Counted from the stretch's first letter, positions 49,284 through 58,467 are shown. The stretch: DNA of 64,000 nt from Prevotella sp. UBA2711 (GCA_002354095.1 DEKX01000043.1:10599-74598), one strand, 5' to 3'. A program made the numbers and translations. The notes: generated by a model from the sequence alone, not told the origin.

Positions 49284-49976
49284 ATGAAACAAGATGAAAC
49301 TTTCGTAAGGGGAGGAAATAATCCCTACGCACGTTCCCGTGGCGGTCAGCGCACAGGCAGTGAAACTTATATTCCTGGTATGAACGACGTTACTCCAGGA
49401 AGTGCTCCTTCTCAAGCATCTCCTCAGGCAAAGCCTAATACACCTGTTGTTGGATTCTTGTATTCCATTTCCCGCAAGGGCATTGGTGAGTATTGGCCTC
49501 TTCATCTGGGAACCAATACCATAGGTCGTTCAGAGGAGAATGATATTTGTTTGAAAGAAATGTCGGTTTCCAGTAAGCATGCTACTTTGAGCATCAAGCA
49601 GATGAAGAGTACTCACAAACTGATTGCCAGCATCCGCGATACGGGTTCTAAGACCGGAATGTTCCTCAATGACGAGGAGTTGGACTATGAAAACCATACC
49701 TGTAAGGCCAATGATATCATCACCGTTGGTTCAAGCTATAAACTTTTGCTCATCCTCATTGATGCAGAAGAGTATGGACTTTCTGTTGCTGAGGGCTTTG
49801 TTGAAGACAAACAGAGTACTGAAGATGACTTCGGATTCCAGCCCCAGGGCGGTTTTGGTGATGCTACCCAGAGTAAATTCCGTCCATATAGTGCTGATAA
49901 CAGAAATGTCGATACAGGAACAGTTGACCTGAGTGGAGCTGGTTTTGAGGAGCCAGGTGGTACAGAAATGATGTAA
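49284..49976 (+). CDS. soluble FHA-domain protein
   Basis: The 230-residue protein has a low-complexity N-terminus (residues 1-55), an FHA domain (about 60-150: LGTNTIGRSEENDICL, SVSSKHATLSI, DTGSKTGMFLN) and a Gly/Asp-rich C-terminus. The arginine and serine that contact phosphothreonine (GRSE, SSKH) are present. Short acidic-threonine sites, DETF at the very start and SETY near residue 30, resemble phosphorylated tails of bacterial FHA adaptors such as GarA. It has no signal peptide and no membrane helix. It starts the seven-gene operon and likely acts as a phospho-adaptor for the kinases. Confidence 0.85.
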   Translation: MKQDETFVRGGNNPYARSRGGQRTGSETYIPGMNDVTPGSAPSQASPQAKPNTPVVGFLYSISRKGIGEYWPLHLGTNTIGRSEENDICLKEMSVSSKHATLSIKQMKSTHKLIASIRDTGSKTGMFLNDEELDYENHTCKANDIITVGSSYKLLLILIDAEEYGLSVAEGFVEDKQSTEDDFGFQPQGGFGDATQSKFRPYSADNRNVDTGTVDLSGAGFEEPGGTEMM

Positions 49977-49995
49977 TACTAATCTATTTGAAAGC

Positions 49996-51618
49996 ATGCC
50001 TTTAATTTATATACAAGGAGAAAACGAGAAAAAGAAGCATATACACTATGAGGTAGATCCAGAGTTACCATCGCTTGGTGAAGGTGGAATGGGTCAGGTG
50101 CTGAAAGGCGTCATGGTGAACGAGACCAATGGTGTCCGACGTGATGTAGCTATCAAGTTCCTGTTCGAGGATTTGCCGGCTCATGCCATCGAACGTGCCA
50201 AGCGAGAAGCCTCTATTCAGATTCATAACGAGAATCTGGTGGAGATGTTTGGTTTTATCGAGGTGATAGAAAATCCTGACGGGCCACGTCCCATCAAGCG
50301 CTACCATGTAGTCAGTGAACTTCTGCAGGGTGTGATGCTCTTTGACTTGCTGAATGGTAAGACGACGGATAAGAACGGCAATGAGATACCCTTTGCGCAA
50401 GAGCTCTATTCGCAATATCAGAATGACCGATTCGGCTTTGCTGCCTTTATTGTGAAAAATATTTTGTCTGGTTTGATGGCTCTACATGACAAAGGCTATA
50501 TTCATCGCGACTTGGACCCGAGCAATGTCATGATTACCACTGACGGAAAAGTGAAAATCATTGATTTCGGTATTGCTAAACGGCTTGACAACCTGAATAC
50601 GCAGGACCAGCAACTCACCAGTACGGGCCAGTTTATCGGTAAGGCAGCCTATGCTGCTCCCGAACTTGTATTGGGTGATGTCCATCATCAAGACAAGACT
50701 ACGGATATCTATGCCGTTGGTATTATGCTTTTCCAGTTTATCACCGGTACCATGCCTTTCGAAGGTACAATGGCCGAATTGATCAAGAAACAGCTCAACG
50801 AGAAGATACCTCTCAAGATGATTCCCTACAAGGCTGTTCGTAATATCGTTGCTAAAGCAACAGCCAAGAAACAGGCGGATCGTTACCAGTCAGCTACGGA
50901 GATGCGTGTCGATGTAGAACATCTGTCGAAGGCAGATGCAGTTCCTTCCGCTACGAGTGCCGGCGAGATAGTTGCCAGTATCGCTGATGTGAAAAAAGGT
51001 AAGGGTAAACTGATTGGTATTGTTGCAGCTGCTGTAGTGGTAATAGGTGTCGGTTTGGGAATTGCCTTGAGTGGAGATTCTGACAAACCTGTTCCAAAAG
51101 AGCAGACCGCAGTAGCCGCGGTAGCTGCTGCTCCAGAAGCTCGTGATGCGGGTAAGTTGACAATAGAGGCTATTGAAAAAATGTCATCTCCCGTCACCGT
51201 GAACGAAGGCGTTGATCTGCTGATGGAGATAGCCACCAAGTATGGCGATAAAAAAGAAGCTGCCGATGGCATTGCTCTGCTGGCTGCTCTGACACAACCG
51301 TCGGATATTGAAAATACCACCGAACAGATTAAGTCACTCCGTGAAGCTACAGCCAATGATATTTTCCGTGATGTCGAAAAGGCTCATGCTTATGCCGAGC
51401 AAGCCGTCAAGACAAATCCACAGAGTTACAAGGCACTTTATGAGTTGGCTACCGACTATCTGGGTGGTGAGGCCAGAATGAAAAAGGATCCTGACTATCA
51501 AAAAGCCCAGCAGCTGTTTACCGATGGCCTGAAGTATGCCCAAACCAGTGGCGACAAGGAGTACATAGAACTCTTCACTGGTCGTCTTGAACTGTTAAAG
51601 GGGCTACTTGAAGAGTAG
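49996..51618 (+). CDS. membrane Ser/Thr protein kinase with extracytoplasmic helical domain
   Basis: The 540-residue protein carries a kinase domain (residues about 20-310): glycine loop LGEGGMGQV, VAIKFL lysine, catalytic loop IHRDLDPSNVMI, IDFG and the APE region (AAPE). The catalytic loop has Asp in place of the usual lysine (HRDLD instead of HRDLK), which may alter activity. A membrane helix follows (about 336-356, LIGIVAAAVVVIGVGLGIAL), then a low-complexity linker and about 150 helical, TPR-like residues outside. It should phosphorylate Ser/Thr of operon partners in the cytoplasm while sensing something in the periplasm. Confidence 0.88.
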   Translation: MPLIYIQGENEKKKHIHYEVDPELPSLGEGGMGQVLKGVMVNETNGVRRDVAIKFLFEDLPAHAIERAKREASIQIHNENLVEMFGFIEVIENPDGPRPIKRYHVVSELLQGVMLFDLLNGKTTDKNGNEIPFAQELYSQYQNDRFGFAAFIVKNILSGLMALHDKGYIHRDLDPSNVMITTDGKVKIIDFGIAKRLDNLNTQDQQLTSTGQFIGKAAYAAPELVLGDVHHQDKTTDIYAVGIMLFQFITGTMPFEGTMAELIKKQLNEKIPLKMIPYKAVRNIVAKATAKKQADRYQSATEMRVDVEHLSKADAVPSATSAGEIVASIADVKKGKGKLIGIVAAAVVVIGVGLGIALSGDSDKPVPKEQTAVAAVAAAPEARDAGKLTIEAIEKMSSPVTVNEGVDLLMEIATKYGDKKEAADGIALLAALTQPSDIENTTEQIKSLREATANDIFRDVEKAHAYAEQAVKTNPQSYKALYELATDYLGGEARMKKDPDYQKAQQLFTDGLKYAQTSGDKEYIELFTGRLELLKGLLEE

Positions 51619-51637
51619 TAATTATAAGAAGTGTAAT

Positions 51638-52555
51638 ATGCCAGGACAGGTCACCAAAAAGGGAAATATCATCTATCTGAATGCCTATGGACATTGGTAT
51701 CAGTATGATGAGTCGCAGGCTCCGTTAGGGGCGGGCGCCATGGGTGTGGTGTATCTTGGCCAGAACTGTCAGACGCGTGAACCTGTAGCTGTAAAACGGG
51801 TGGTTGACCGCTACGCCAACAATCCTGAGATTCGTCGCAGAGCGCATCAGGAAGCGGATTTAATGTTCAGTCATCCCAACTTGGTGGAAATGCTGGGCTG
51901 TTGTGAGGTTGCTCCTGGTCAAGGACCTATCTTCATTATCAGTCGTTATGTACGAGGCGAAAACATTGATAAGTTTATCAATTCGCACGTTCGTCCATTG
52001 CCTAATGCAGAGCACCGCATCTGTGAACTTTTCCTGCCTGTACTTGATGCCTTGGCATATATCCATACGAAAGGAATCATTCATATGGATATCAAACCTT
52101 CCAACATCATGATGGAACAGGGGCGGAATGTGCGACTGATGGATCTTGGTATTGCTGATGTATCAGAAACAATCAATAGCTCTACGTCAGGCATGATGGG
52201 AACTCCTAAATATGCAGCCCCCGAACAATTCTCCGATGTAGCCAGCAAACCACAGCTCACGTCTGCCACAGATATCTATGAGGCAGGTATTACACTCTAT
52301 GAACTCATCACCAATCAGAATCCTTTTTCTGCATCAACGGTGGCTGAGGCGAAGGCTCTTCATCATGGAATGATACTGCCAAAGGTACAAGGAATTTCTG
52401 ATAGCGTCTTCGAGGTTACACGCAAAGCTACTGCCATTCGTCCTGACGAGCGTTACCAGAGTGCCAACGAAATGAAACAGGCTCTCCGGGATGCTCTTCC
52501 GCCTCGTAATTTTTCTAAGTTTGACCGTTTCCTTTCTGGAATATTTAAGAAATAA
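51638..52555 (+). CDS. soluble Ser/Thr protein kinase with HMD/DLG motifs
   Basis: The 305-residue protein, from ATG 51638, is a single kinase domain: GAGAMGVVYLG, VAVKRVV, catalytic loop IIHMDIKPSNIMM, MDLGIAD and YAAPEQF. The HRD arginine is Met (HMD) and DFG is DLG. Lack of the HRD arginine usually means no need for activation-loop phosphorylation, so this may be a constitutive or substrate-activated kinase. A longer TTG-start frame overlaps the previous gene by 11 bases and is less likely. No membrane helix. It would work with the upstream membrane kinase on common targets. Confidence 0.85.
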   Translation: MPGQVTKKGNIIYLNAYGHWYQYDESQAPLGAGAMGVVYLGQNCQTREPVAVKRVVDRYANNPEIRRRAHQEADLMFSHPNLVEMLGCCEVAPGQGPIFIISRYVRGENIDKFINSHVRPLPNAEHRICELFLPVLDALAYIHTKGIIHMDIKPSNIMMEQGRNVRLMDLGIADVSETINSSTSGMMGTPKYAAPEQFSDVASKPQLTSATDIYEAGITLYELITNQNPFSASTVAEAKALHHGMILPKVQGISDSVFEVTRKATAIRPDERYQSANEMKQALRDALPPRNFSKFDRFLSGIFKK

Positions 52556-52563
52556 CAATCATT

Positions 52564-53964
52564 ATGAATGCAATAAAGACATCCATGCCTTTTGCAGGCT
52601 ATTGGGATACCCGACAAGGAGGCCGTCCGGAGAATCAAGACTCCTGTGGTTTTATTGATACTGACAAGGGACTCATAGCCGTGGTCTGTGATGGAATGGG
52701 AGGAGGTCCTGGCGGGCAGTTGGCCTCCACTATCGCTGTTCAAAAGATAGTGGAGTATGTGGTCGGTGCCCCTCAAGACATGCCGCGTACTGAAATGGTG
52801 GCTCAAGCTATAGAATATGCCCATCAGGCTATATTAGCTAAAACTGCCGAACAGCCTGCCCTGCGTGGTATGGGCTCTACAGCAACCGTTGTCCTCATCA
52901 ATGGGCAGTCGGCCATTCTGGGGCATGTGGGTGATAGTCGTATCTACCAGTTCCGTCGCGGTAAAAAGATTTTCCGTACCGCCGACCATTCGATGGTGGG
53001 CGACTTGGTGCGTAATGGTACGTTGACGGAAGAACAGGCCCGACTGTCATCCCAATCGAATATTATCACCAAAGCCTTGGGCAGTAAACTGACCAATCTG
53101 GCTGAGGTGACCGAACGTCCTTACGAGAAGGGTGACCGTTTTATGCTTTGTACAGATGGAATCTGGGGAGCCATGCCAGAAGCGGACCTCATTAAACGGG
53201 TAGCCAAGACACCTTCTCTCTCAGGGGCTGTTGACAGTACCGTATTGACGGTTGAGGATATTGGACGTAAGAGTGGTAATAACCACGACAACCTGACCAT
53301 CGCATTATTAGAAACCAAACAAGATTCGTTACTGAAAGAGAAAATGAGCAAGACAACATTACGTATTTTAATTGCATTGGCAGCCGTGTGCCTGCTGAGC
53401 ATCATCTTGAACTTCGTGTTGATTTGGCAGACGCCTGAAGGAACGCACGACAGTGAGGTCGAGGCATTGTTGATGGAGAATGCACGACGTGGTGAGCGCA
53501 TCCGTGCCCTTGAGGACTCCATCAATGTATTGTTGGGCAATGTAGCCACCTCTAAGCAGGAAGCTGCCGATGCCACACTGCAGGTAGCTAAGGAAAAAGA
53601 AAGCGCTGCAGAGAAGGCAAAGAGTGAAGCCGAGCAGAAGGCTAAGGAAGCTAAGGAAGCTGCCGACCAAGCCAAAGCTGCCGCCGACCAAGCTAAGGCA
53701 GCTGCCGATGCCATCCAGAAGTCGCGCAGCGACGTTATCGCGCAACTCACCAAAATCAAGGACATGCAGGAGAGCCCTCAGCGCAAGCAGATGCGCACAG
53801 TCGTGGTTGAGTCACTGAAGGTGCTGGCCTCTAAGGATGTTAAGAATAAATCGGTCTATGATGGTGTCCGAGAAAAGTTGAGTAATAAGGTGGCAGCCGA
53901 AAATACCGATATGAGTAAGGGGCATTACAATATCCTTATTAAGAATCTTCAATCTATTAAATAA
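52564..53964 (+). CDS. membrane PP2C-type Ser/Thr phosphatase
   Basis: The 466-residue protein has an N-terminal PPM phosphatase domain (residues 1-250) with the metal/catalytic motifs RPENQDS, VVCDGMGGG, GSTATVV, HVGDSRIY, CTDGIWG and HDNLT. A transmembrane helix follows (about 265-288, LRILIALAAVCLLSIILNFVLI). The rest is a long Ala/Lys/Glu-rich coiled coil (residues 310-400, built of AADQAKA repeats) and a helical tail outside the membrane. It reverses the phosphorylation made by the two kinases. The phosphatase is on the same side as the kinase domains. Confidence 0.9.
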   Translation: MNAIKTSMPFAGYWDTRQGGRPENQDSCGFIDTDKGLIAVVCDGMGGGPGGQLASTIAVQKIVEYVVGAPQDMPRTEMVAQAIEYAHQAILAKTAEQPALRGMGSTATVVLINGQSAILGHVGDSRIYQFRRGKKIFRTADHSMVGDLVRNGTLTEEQARLSSQSNIITKALGSKLTNLAEVTERPYEKGDRFMLCTDGIWGAMPEADLIKRVAKTPSLSGAVDSTVLTVEDIGRKSGNNHDNLTIALLETKQDSLLKEKMSKTTLRILIALAAVCLLSIILNFVLIWQTPEGTHDSEVEALLMENARRGERIRALEDSINVLLGNVATSKQEAADATLQVAKEKESAAEKAKSEAEQKAKEAKEAADQAKAAADQAKAAADAIQKSRSDVIAQLTKIKDMQESPQRKQMRTVVVESLKVLASKDVKNKSVYDGVREKLSNKVAAENTDMSKGHYNILIKNLQSIK

Positions 53965-53977
53965 ACCCTGTTAGCCT

Positions 53978-54748
53978 ATGAAGACAATAACAATAGGAAG
54001 AGGCGAAGGCTGCCACATCTATATCGATGATGAGTTGATGAGCCGGCGTCATGCTATCATCAAGATTCCTACCTTCGGGGGTATGGAGATTGTGGACATG
54101 AGTAAGAACGGAACCTTTGTCAATGGTGTCCGTCTGCGCCCCAATGTGCCATTCCCTGTTAAACGTACGGATGTGGTAAATTTTGCCGATGTCGCCCAAC
54201 TGGACTGGTCGCAGGTGCCCGATCCGATGAAGTATTATAAACTTGGAGCCGCCATTGTGGGTGGTCTCGTAGTCCTTCTGTTGGCCATTTTCTTGTTGAA
54301 GAATCTATTAAGTACTTCTGAAGAGCCCTCTTCCAAACCCGCTACAGAACAAAGACAGCAATCTGCTACTCCAATTGGGCAACAGACAAAGCCTGTTGTT
54401 GAGGAACCTGCTCAGGAGCAGGACGAAAGCAAAGCGGAGCCTCAGAGTCCTGCTGCTACAGAAGGTCAGGAGGCTCAATCAGATACCTACGATCCTGTTA
54501 AAGAGTTTAATAAGGCAGTCCAAGCTAGTAAGGATAGACGGGAAGCCGAAGAGCGTGCTCGCCAGCAGAAAGCCAGGGAACAGAAAGCAAAGGAACAGAA
54601 AGCAAAAGAGCAGCAACAGAAGGAACAACAGCAAAAGGAGCAACAGAAAGAACAACAAAAACAGCCTGACAGTCAGAAGCAGGAAGACGGTAAACCTTCT
54701 GATGGAGGTTCTTCTGGTAAGAAAGAGTATAACCCCGAAATGATATAA
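53978..54748 (+). CDS. membrane FHA-domain protein with charged tail
   Basis: The 256-residue protein has an N-terminal FHA domain (residues 1-80: ITIGRGEGCHIYI, SRRHAII, DMSKNGTFVNG), a transmembrane helix (about 89-110, LGAAIVGGLVVLLLAIFLL) and then about 145 residues very rich in Gln, Glu, Lys and Ser with KEQQQKEQ repeats. Low-complexity KEQ tails often form long helices in the periplasm. The FHA domain is cytoplasmic and would dock phosphothreonine. It follows the phosphatase by 13 bases. Confidence 0.82.
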   Translation: MKTITIGRGEGCHIYIDDELMSRRHAIIKIPTFGGMEIVDMSKNGTFVNGVRLRPNVPFPVKRTDVVNFADVAQLDWSQVPDPMKYYKLGAAIVGGLVVLLLAIFLLKNLLSTSEEPSSKPATEQRQQSATPIGQQTKPVVEEPAQEQDESKAEPQSPAATEGQEAQSDTYDPVKEFNKAVQASKDRREAEERARQQKAREQKAKEQKAKEQQQKEQQQKEQQKEQQKQPDSQKQEDGKPSDGGSSGKKEYNPEMI

Positions 54749-54766
54749 CTTAAAACTGATAAATAT

Positions 54767-56440
54767 ATGAAAATTATTAAGATTGGTAGTTCGCAATCAT
54801 GCGACCTCGTATTGGACAGCCAATACGTCAGCAGTTTACATGCAGAGATGACGATTCTTGACGACGGGCAGATTATCCTTGAAGACAAGAACAGTAAGAA
54901 TGGTACAACCGTAGGTAACAAGAAACTGGAGCCCGGTCGTGAAACGAATGTACAGCGTGGCGATCGTATTTCCTTTGCTGATGTACCGTTGGTATGGGCC
55001 AAGGTGCCTGTAGCCGAAAAGTTGACAGCCTATAAGTCTGTCTATAACATCGGCTCTAACTATCGCAACGAAATTATCCTGAACAGTCAGACGGTCAGTC
55101 GCTTCCATGCTTCTGTCCGTGTGGGTAAGGATGGTAAGGTGTATATTCATGACAATGGTAGCCGCAACGGTACGATGGTCAACGGCGTGAAGATAGCCGC
55201 CAACAAGGATGTTCGTATCAAGAAGGGCGATAACATTGTCTGTGGTACGGAGGATGTTACCGACCAGATTTTGGCTGTCATGCCTAAGGCCAACACCACC
55301 TTGATTTATGCTATTGCTGGCGCAGCCTGTCTGTTAGTCCTCTTGGGCATCATCTATGCTGTATGGCCAAAGGGAAGCGAAGAACCACCTACAGCTTTTG
55401 TAAGCGACAGTACGGCTGTTGCGTCATCCACTCCTTCTAATATCTCACCGGAGAAATATCGTAATACAGTGGTGTTTGTGGGTGCTCAGTATCACTACAT
55501 CGCTGAGTTTGAGGATAATCCGATACCTGAAGTTTGGGATGGTAAGATTGAGGACATCGGAAAACTTGAGGAGACCAATACCATCCGCCCTTATACTGCA
55601 ACGGCATTTTTCCTCGACCGCAATGGTTATATGGGAACTAATCGCCATGTGGCAGTACCTTGGGAATATCGCTCAAAGCAAGAAGACAATCTGATTCGTG
55701 AACTGATAGAGTATCGTATAGAATTGATGCGCCGCACTTGTATGTTGATGTTGACAAATGATGAGAGATTAACTGCAAGCGATAAACTTGGCAGAGACTT
55801 TTCTAGAGACATGATGAATAAATTTATCCGGACAGAATTTGGAAAGGCCATTGTCGCCCATATTACTAAATTTGGCGTAGCAGGAGGAGCAGAGTTGAAT
55901 AAAATTGTCAGCCGCTTGAACAGAAGCCGTTACACGATTACAGGTGCTATCGACTATATCATCGTAGGTTATGCCGGACGCAACTATACTCACCTCGATG
56001 AGTTCCAGCGTTGTGATGTCATTTCAGACTCAAAAGATCCTGATATCGATGTCGCTTTGCTCCAGTTGAACGACAAGAAGACACCAGATCATGTAGAGTT
56101 GGTATTCAGTCCTTCTCAGTTCGAGACCGATCGTTTGGTTCCTTTGAAGGATAAACTCTACACCATAGGCTATCCTGCAGGTTTGAACTGGGCACTTGAC
56201 AAGAAGGCCAAAGCATTGGAGCCCAGCATTAAGGAAACCAAGTGCAGCAAAGAGCCCAGCAAGTACGACTTCGAACTCCAAGAGTCTTCAGTTGGCGGTA
56301 GCAGCGGATCACCTATTTTCAACGAGGCTGGTCATTTGGTCGGCGTTCTGTGGGGTGGTACCAGCATTGCAGGTGGTTTCACCAAAGCCATGCATGCTAA
56401 GTATCTAAAGAAATTATGTGACGAAGAAGGTGTGAAGTAA
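54767..56440 (+). CDS. double-FHA, transmembrane, trypsin-like protease fusion
   Basis: The 557-residue protein has two N-terminal FHA domains (residues 1-80 and 88-172; the second has NSQTVSRFHASV and DNGSRNGTMVNGV), a transmembrane helix (about 180-202, LIYAIAGAACLLVLLGIIYAV) and a C-terminal trypsin-like fold. The serine-protease triad is visible: H294 in TNRHVA, D428 in DIDVALLQL and S513 in GGSSGSP. FHA domains in the cytoplasm and a protease outside would let a cytosolic phosphothreonine state control periplasmic cleavage. I know no well-studied protein of this layout; the functional link is inference. It shares one base (TAATG) with the next gene. Confidence 0.85.
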   Translation: MKIIKIGSSQSCDLVLDSQYVSSLHAEMTILDDGQIILEDKNSKNGTTVGNKKLEPGRETNVQRGDRISFADVPLVWAKVPVAEKLTAYKSVYNIGSNYRNEIILNSQTVSRFHASVRVGKDGKVYIHDNGSRNGTMVNGVKIAANKDVRIKKGDNIVCGTEDVTDQILAVMPKANTTLIYAIAGAACLLVLLGIIYAVWPKGSEEPPTAFVSDSTAVASSTPSNISPEKYRNTVVFVGAQYHYIAEFEDNPIPEVWDGKIEDIGKLEETNTIRPYTATAFFLDRNGYMGTNRHVAVPWEYRSKQEDNLIRELIEYRIELMRRTCMLMLTNDERLTASDKLGRDFSRDMMNKFIRTEFGKAIVAHITKFGVAGGAELNKIVSRLNRSRYTITGAIDYIIVGYAGRNYTHLDEFQRCDVISDSKDPDIDVALLQLNDKKTPDHVELVFSPSQFETDRLVPLKDKLYTIGYPAGLNWALDKKAKALEPSIKETKCSKEPSKYDFELQESSVGGSSGSPIFNEAGHLVGVLWGGTSIAGGFTKAMHAKYLKKLCDEEGVK

Positions 56441-57801
56441 TGAATATTAAGAAAAGTCTTCTATTATTAATAATGTGTCTTGCCCTGCCATTAGTGGGGC
56501 AAGCACAGTCTGCTCACTGGGCCATCACGCCCACTTATCAGTCGGTAACTCCCTTTGCCCCAGGCTTGTTCAAGGTGAAAACCTATGCCAGTGTGGGTAT
56601 TTGCGATGCAGACGAAAAGTGGGTAGTGTCATTGGCTATGGACTCCATTACCAATATCGTCAATGGTTATGCCTTTGCGCTCACCAAGTCGAAAGATAAG
56701 TACCGTATTGCCTATATTATTCGCGATAATGGTACTCGTGAGGCTGTGAAGGAGGAAGTTTATGCGGGTGAATATCTTTTCTTCAATGAAGAGCGTTGTC
56801 CTGTGACGAATAAAAAAGGGAAGTATGGTTATATTAATCCATCAGGTGCATTAGTTGTGGATTGTGACTATTCTTCTGCCCTGCCGTTCATCAACGGACG
56901 AGCGCTGGTAACCAAGGAGAAAGGTGGATTTGCCGGACTGCTCAAGAAAGGTAAAGCTAAAGTCTTTGAGATTGACCTCCAAGGTAAAGCCCGTGAGGTC
57001 AGTCAAATCGATCCTTCAGCACTGAACCCTAGTTATACAGGTTTGATGAGTGCAACCTATACCCCCAATCCAGACCCGTCCTATCAACGTTTCTCCGATG
57101 ATAAGGAATATGGTTACAGAAAGGGTAATCGTATTATTCTTCCCACTCAGTTTGAGTCAGCTGGCAGTGTTTCCGATGATTGTGCCATTGTGATGGTAAA
57201 TCATCTGTTTGGCGTTGTCCGTTTTAATGCTGCTGAAGTTGATTGCAAGGTCAGTGAGTCTGGAGGTCATCTGAAGGCGCAGGCAACCCTTCCTGGGGTA
57301 TGGGAAAACAAGGTAGCCAGTATTGTTCGCGAAGTTGGTGGCGCCTCTCGCAAAGAGTTTGAGATGGTTGGCACTGGATTGGAACGTACACTCGATGTCA
57401 CCATTGACAAAGAGAGTGGCAAGAAGGTCTATGAGCTGGTATGCAACAAACTGGTACTCTGGCGCAGTGTTAATAAAACCGGAGGTGACGGAGGCAACGA
57501 TGATGATAAGGGAGGTGCTTCAGGAGGCATTTCTGTCAGCGTACCGGCAAGTGTTAAGGCCAATACGAAGAATGTTTGTTCTGTACCCATCAAGGTCGTC
57601 AACCGAGGAAATTCTGCTCGCACTATTTCCATTAAGCTAAGCACAGGACAGAGCAGTTCCATCAAACTGGCTGCAGGTAAGTCTGGTACTGTAACCGTCA
57701 AAGTTCCTGTCACTAAGAACACATCATGTAAGATTACTGCTTCGGGCGGTGGAGCCTCCAGTTCATGCTCAACCTCACTCAAAGCAGCACTGGTATTATA
57801 A
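56440..57801 (+). CDS. secreted WG-repeat-containing protein
   Basis: The 453-residue protein has a signal peptide (residues 1-22, ending LVGQAQ), a region with WG-type repeats (KYGYINPSGALVVDCDYSSA, GYRKGNRIILPTQF), and a C-terminal Ser/Lys-rich beta domain (about 360-453) that resembles CARDB-like adhesion or Ig-like modules; the latter assignment is tentative. It has no membrane anchor and should be periplasmic. It may be a substrate or regulator of the protease encoded immediately upstream (one-base overlap). Confidence 0.68.
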   Translation: MNIKKSLLLLIMCLALPLVGQAQSAHWAITPTYQSVTPFAPGLFKVKTYASVGICDADEKWVVSLAMDSITNIVNGYAFALTKSKDKYRIAYIIRDNGTREAVKEEVYAGEYLFFNEERCPVTNKKGKYGYINPSGALVVDCDYSSALPFINGRALVTKEKGGFAGLLKKGKAKVFEIDLQGKAREVSQIDPSALNPSYTGLMSATYTPNPDPSYQRFSDDKEYGYRKGNRIILPTQFESAGSVSDDCAIVMVNHLFGVVRFNAAEVDCKVSESGGHLKAQATLPGVWENKVASIVREVGGASRKEFEMVGTGLERTLDVTIDKESGKKVYELVCNKLVLWRSVNKTGGDGGNDDDKGGASGGISVSVPASVKANTKNVCSVPIKVVNRGNSARTISIKLSTGQSSSIKLAAGKSGTVTVKVPVTKNTSCKITASGGGASSSCSTSLKAALVL

Positions 57802-57804
57802 CAT

Positions 57805-58467
57805 ATGGTTATAGAACCTATAGCGTATATCCACTCTCCGTTCACGTCAAAGTTTGGCGTGCCACGGCAGAGTGGAATTGTGTCCGAACTGAAAGGCACC
57901 ATCGTTTTTACACGTGAATATTCCAATCCTGAAGCTCTGCGCGGTCTGGAAGATTATGATTATCTTTGGTTGATTTGGGGTTTCTCTGAAAATGCTGACG
58001 CTCCAAAGCATGCTACAGTCCGGCCTCCTCTGTTGGGAGGCAACGAGCGGGTAGGGGTGTGGGCTACGCGTTCCTCTTTCCGACCTAACAACTTGGCCCT
58101 GTCGTCTGTCCGTATTCATGCCATTCATCCAGAAGTACCGAGTATCGAGGTTTTGGGCGCCGATTTGATGGATGGTACGCCGATTTATGATATCAAGCCC
58201 TATCTGGCTTATGTCGATAGCCATCCTGAAGCGCGTGGAGGGTTTACCGATACCCATCAGTGGAACGAGTTGAAGGTGGAGGTTCCATCGCACCTCCGTT
58301 CTCGCTTTTCCGATGAAGATTGGCAGGTAGTTATCAAAACCCTATCTCTGGACCCGCGTCCGCATTATCATGATGATGAGGCTCGTCAGTATGGCATGCC
58401 ATTCATGGGGCATGATATCCTTTTCACAGTTTCAGGTGAAGTGCTGACCGTTATAGATGTGGTATAG
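57805..58467 (+). CDS. trmO: tRNA (N6-threonylcarbamoyladenosine37-N6)-methyltransferase
   Basis: The 220-residue enzyme has the TrmO/TsaA-fold: PIAYIHSPFTSKFGVPRQSG at the N-terminus, the RPPLLGGNERVGVWATRSSFRPNN core (SAM-binding site) and GTPIYDIKPYLAYVDSH. It methylates t6A37 of tRNA-Thr. Length is in the usual range. It follows the WG-repeat gene by three bases and may be cotranscribed with the signalling operon, but its role is general. Confidence 0.93.
   Translation: MVIEPIAYIHSPFTSKFGVPRQSGIVSELKGTIVFTREYSNPEALRGLEDYDYLWLIWGFSENADAPKHATVRPPLLGGNERVGVWATRSSFRPNNLALSSVRIHAIHPEVPSIEVLGADLMDGTPIYDIKPYLAYVDSHPEARGGFTDTHQWNELKVEVPSHLRSRFSDEDWQVVIKTLSLDPRPHYHDDEARQYGMPFMGHDILFTVSGEVLTVIDVV

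Noticed and set aside
49284..57801. type VI secretion phospho-regulation cluster (PpkA/PppA/Fha)
   Set aside because: No tube, sheath, baseplate, VgrG or ClpV genes lie in the window and the FHA protease fusion is not part of such clusters as I know them. A remote T6SS locus cannot be excluded.
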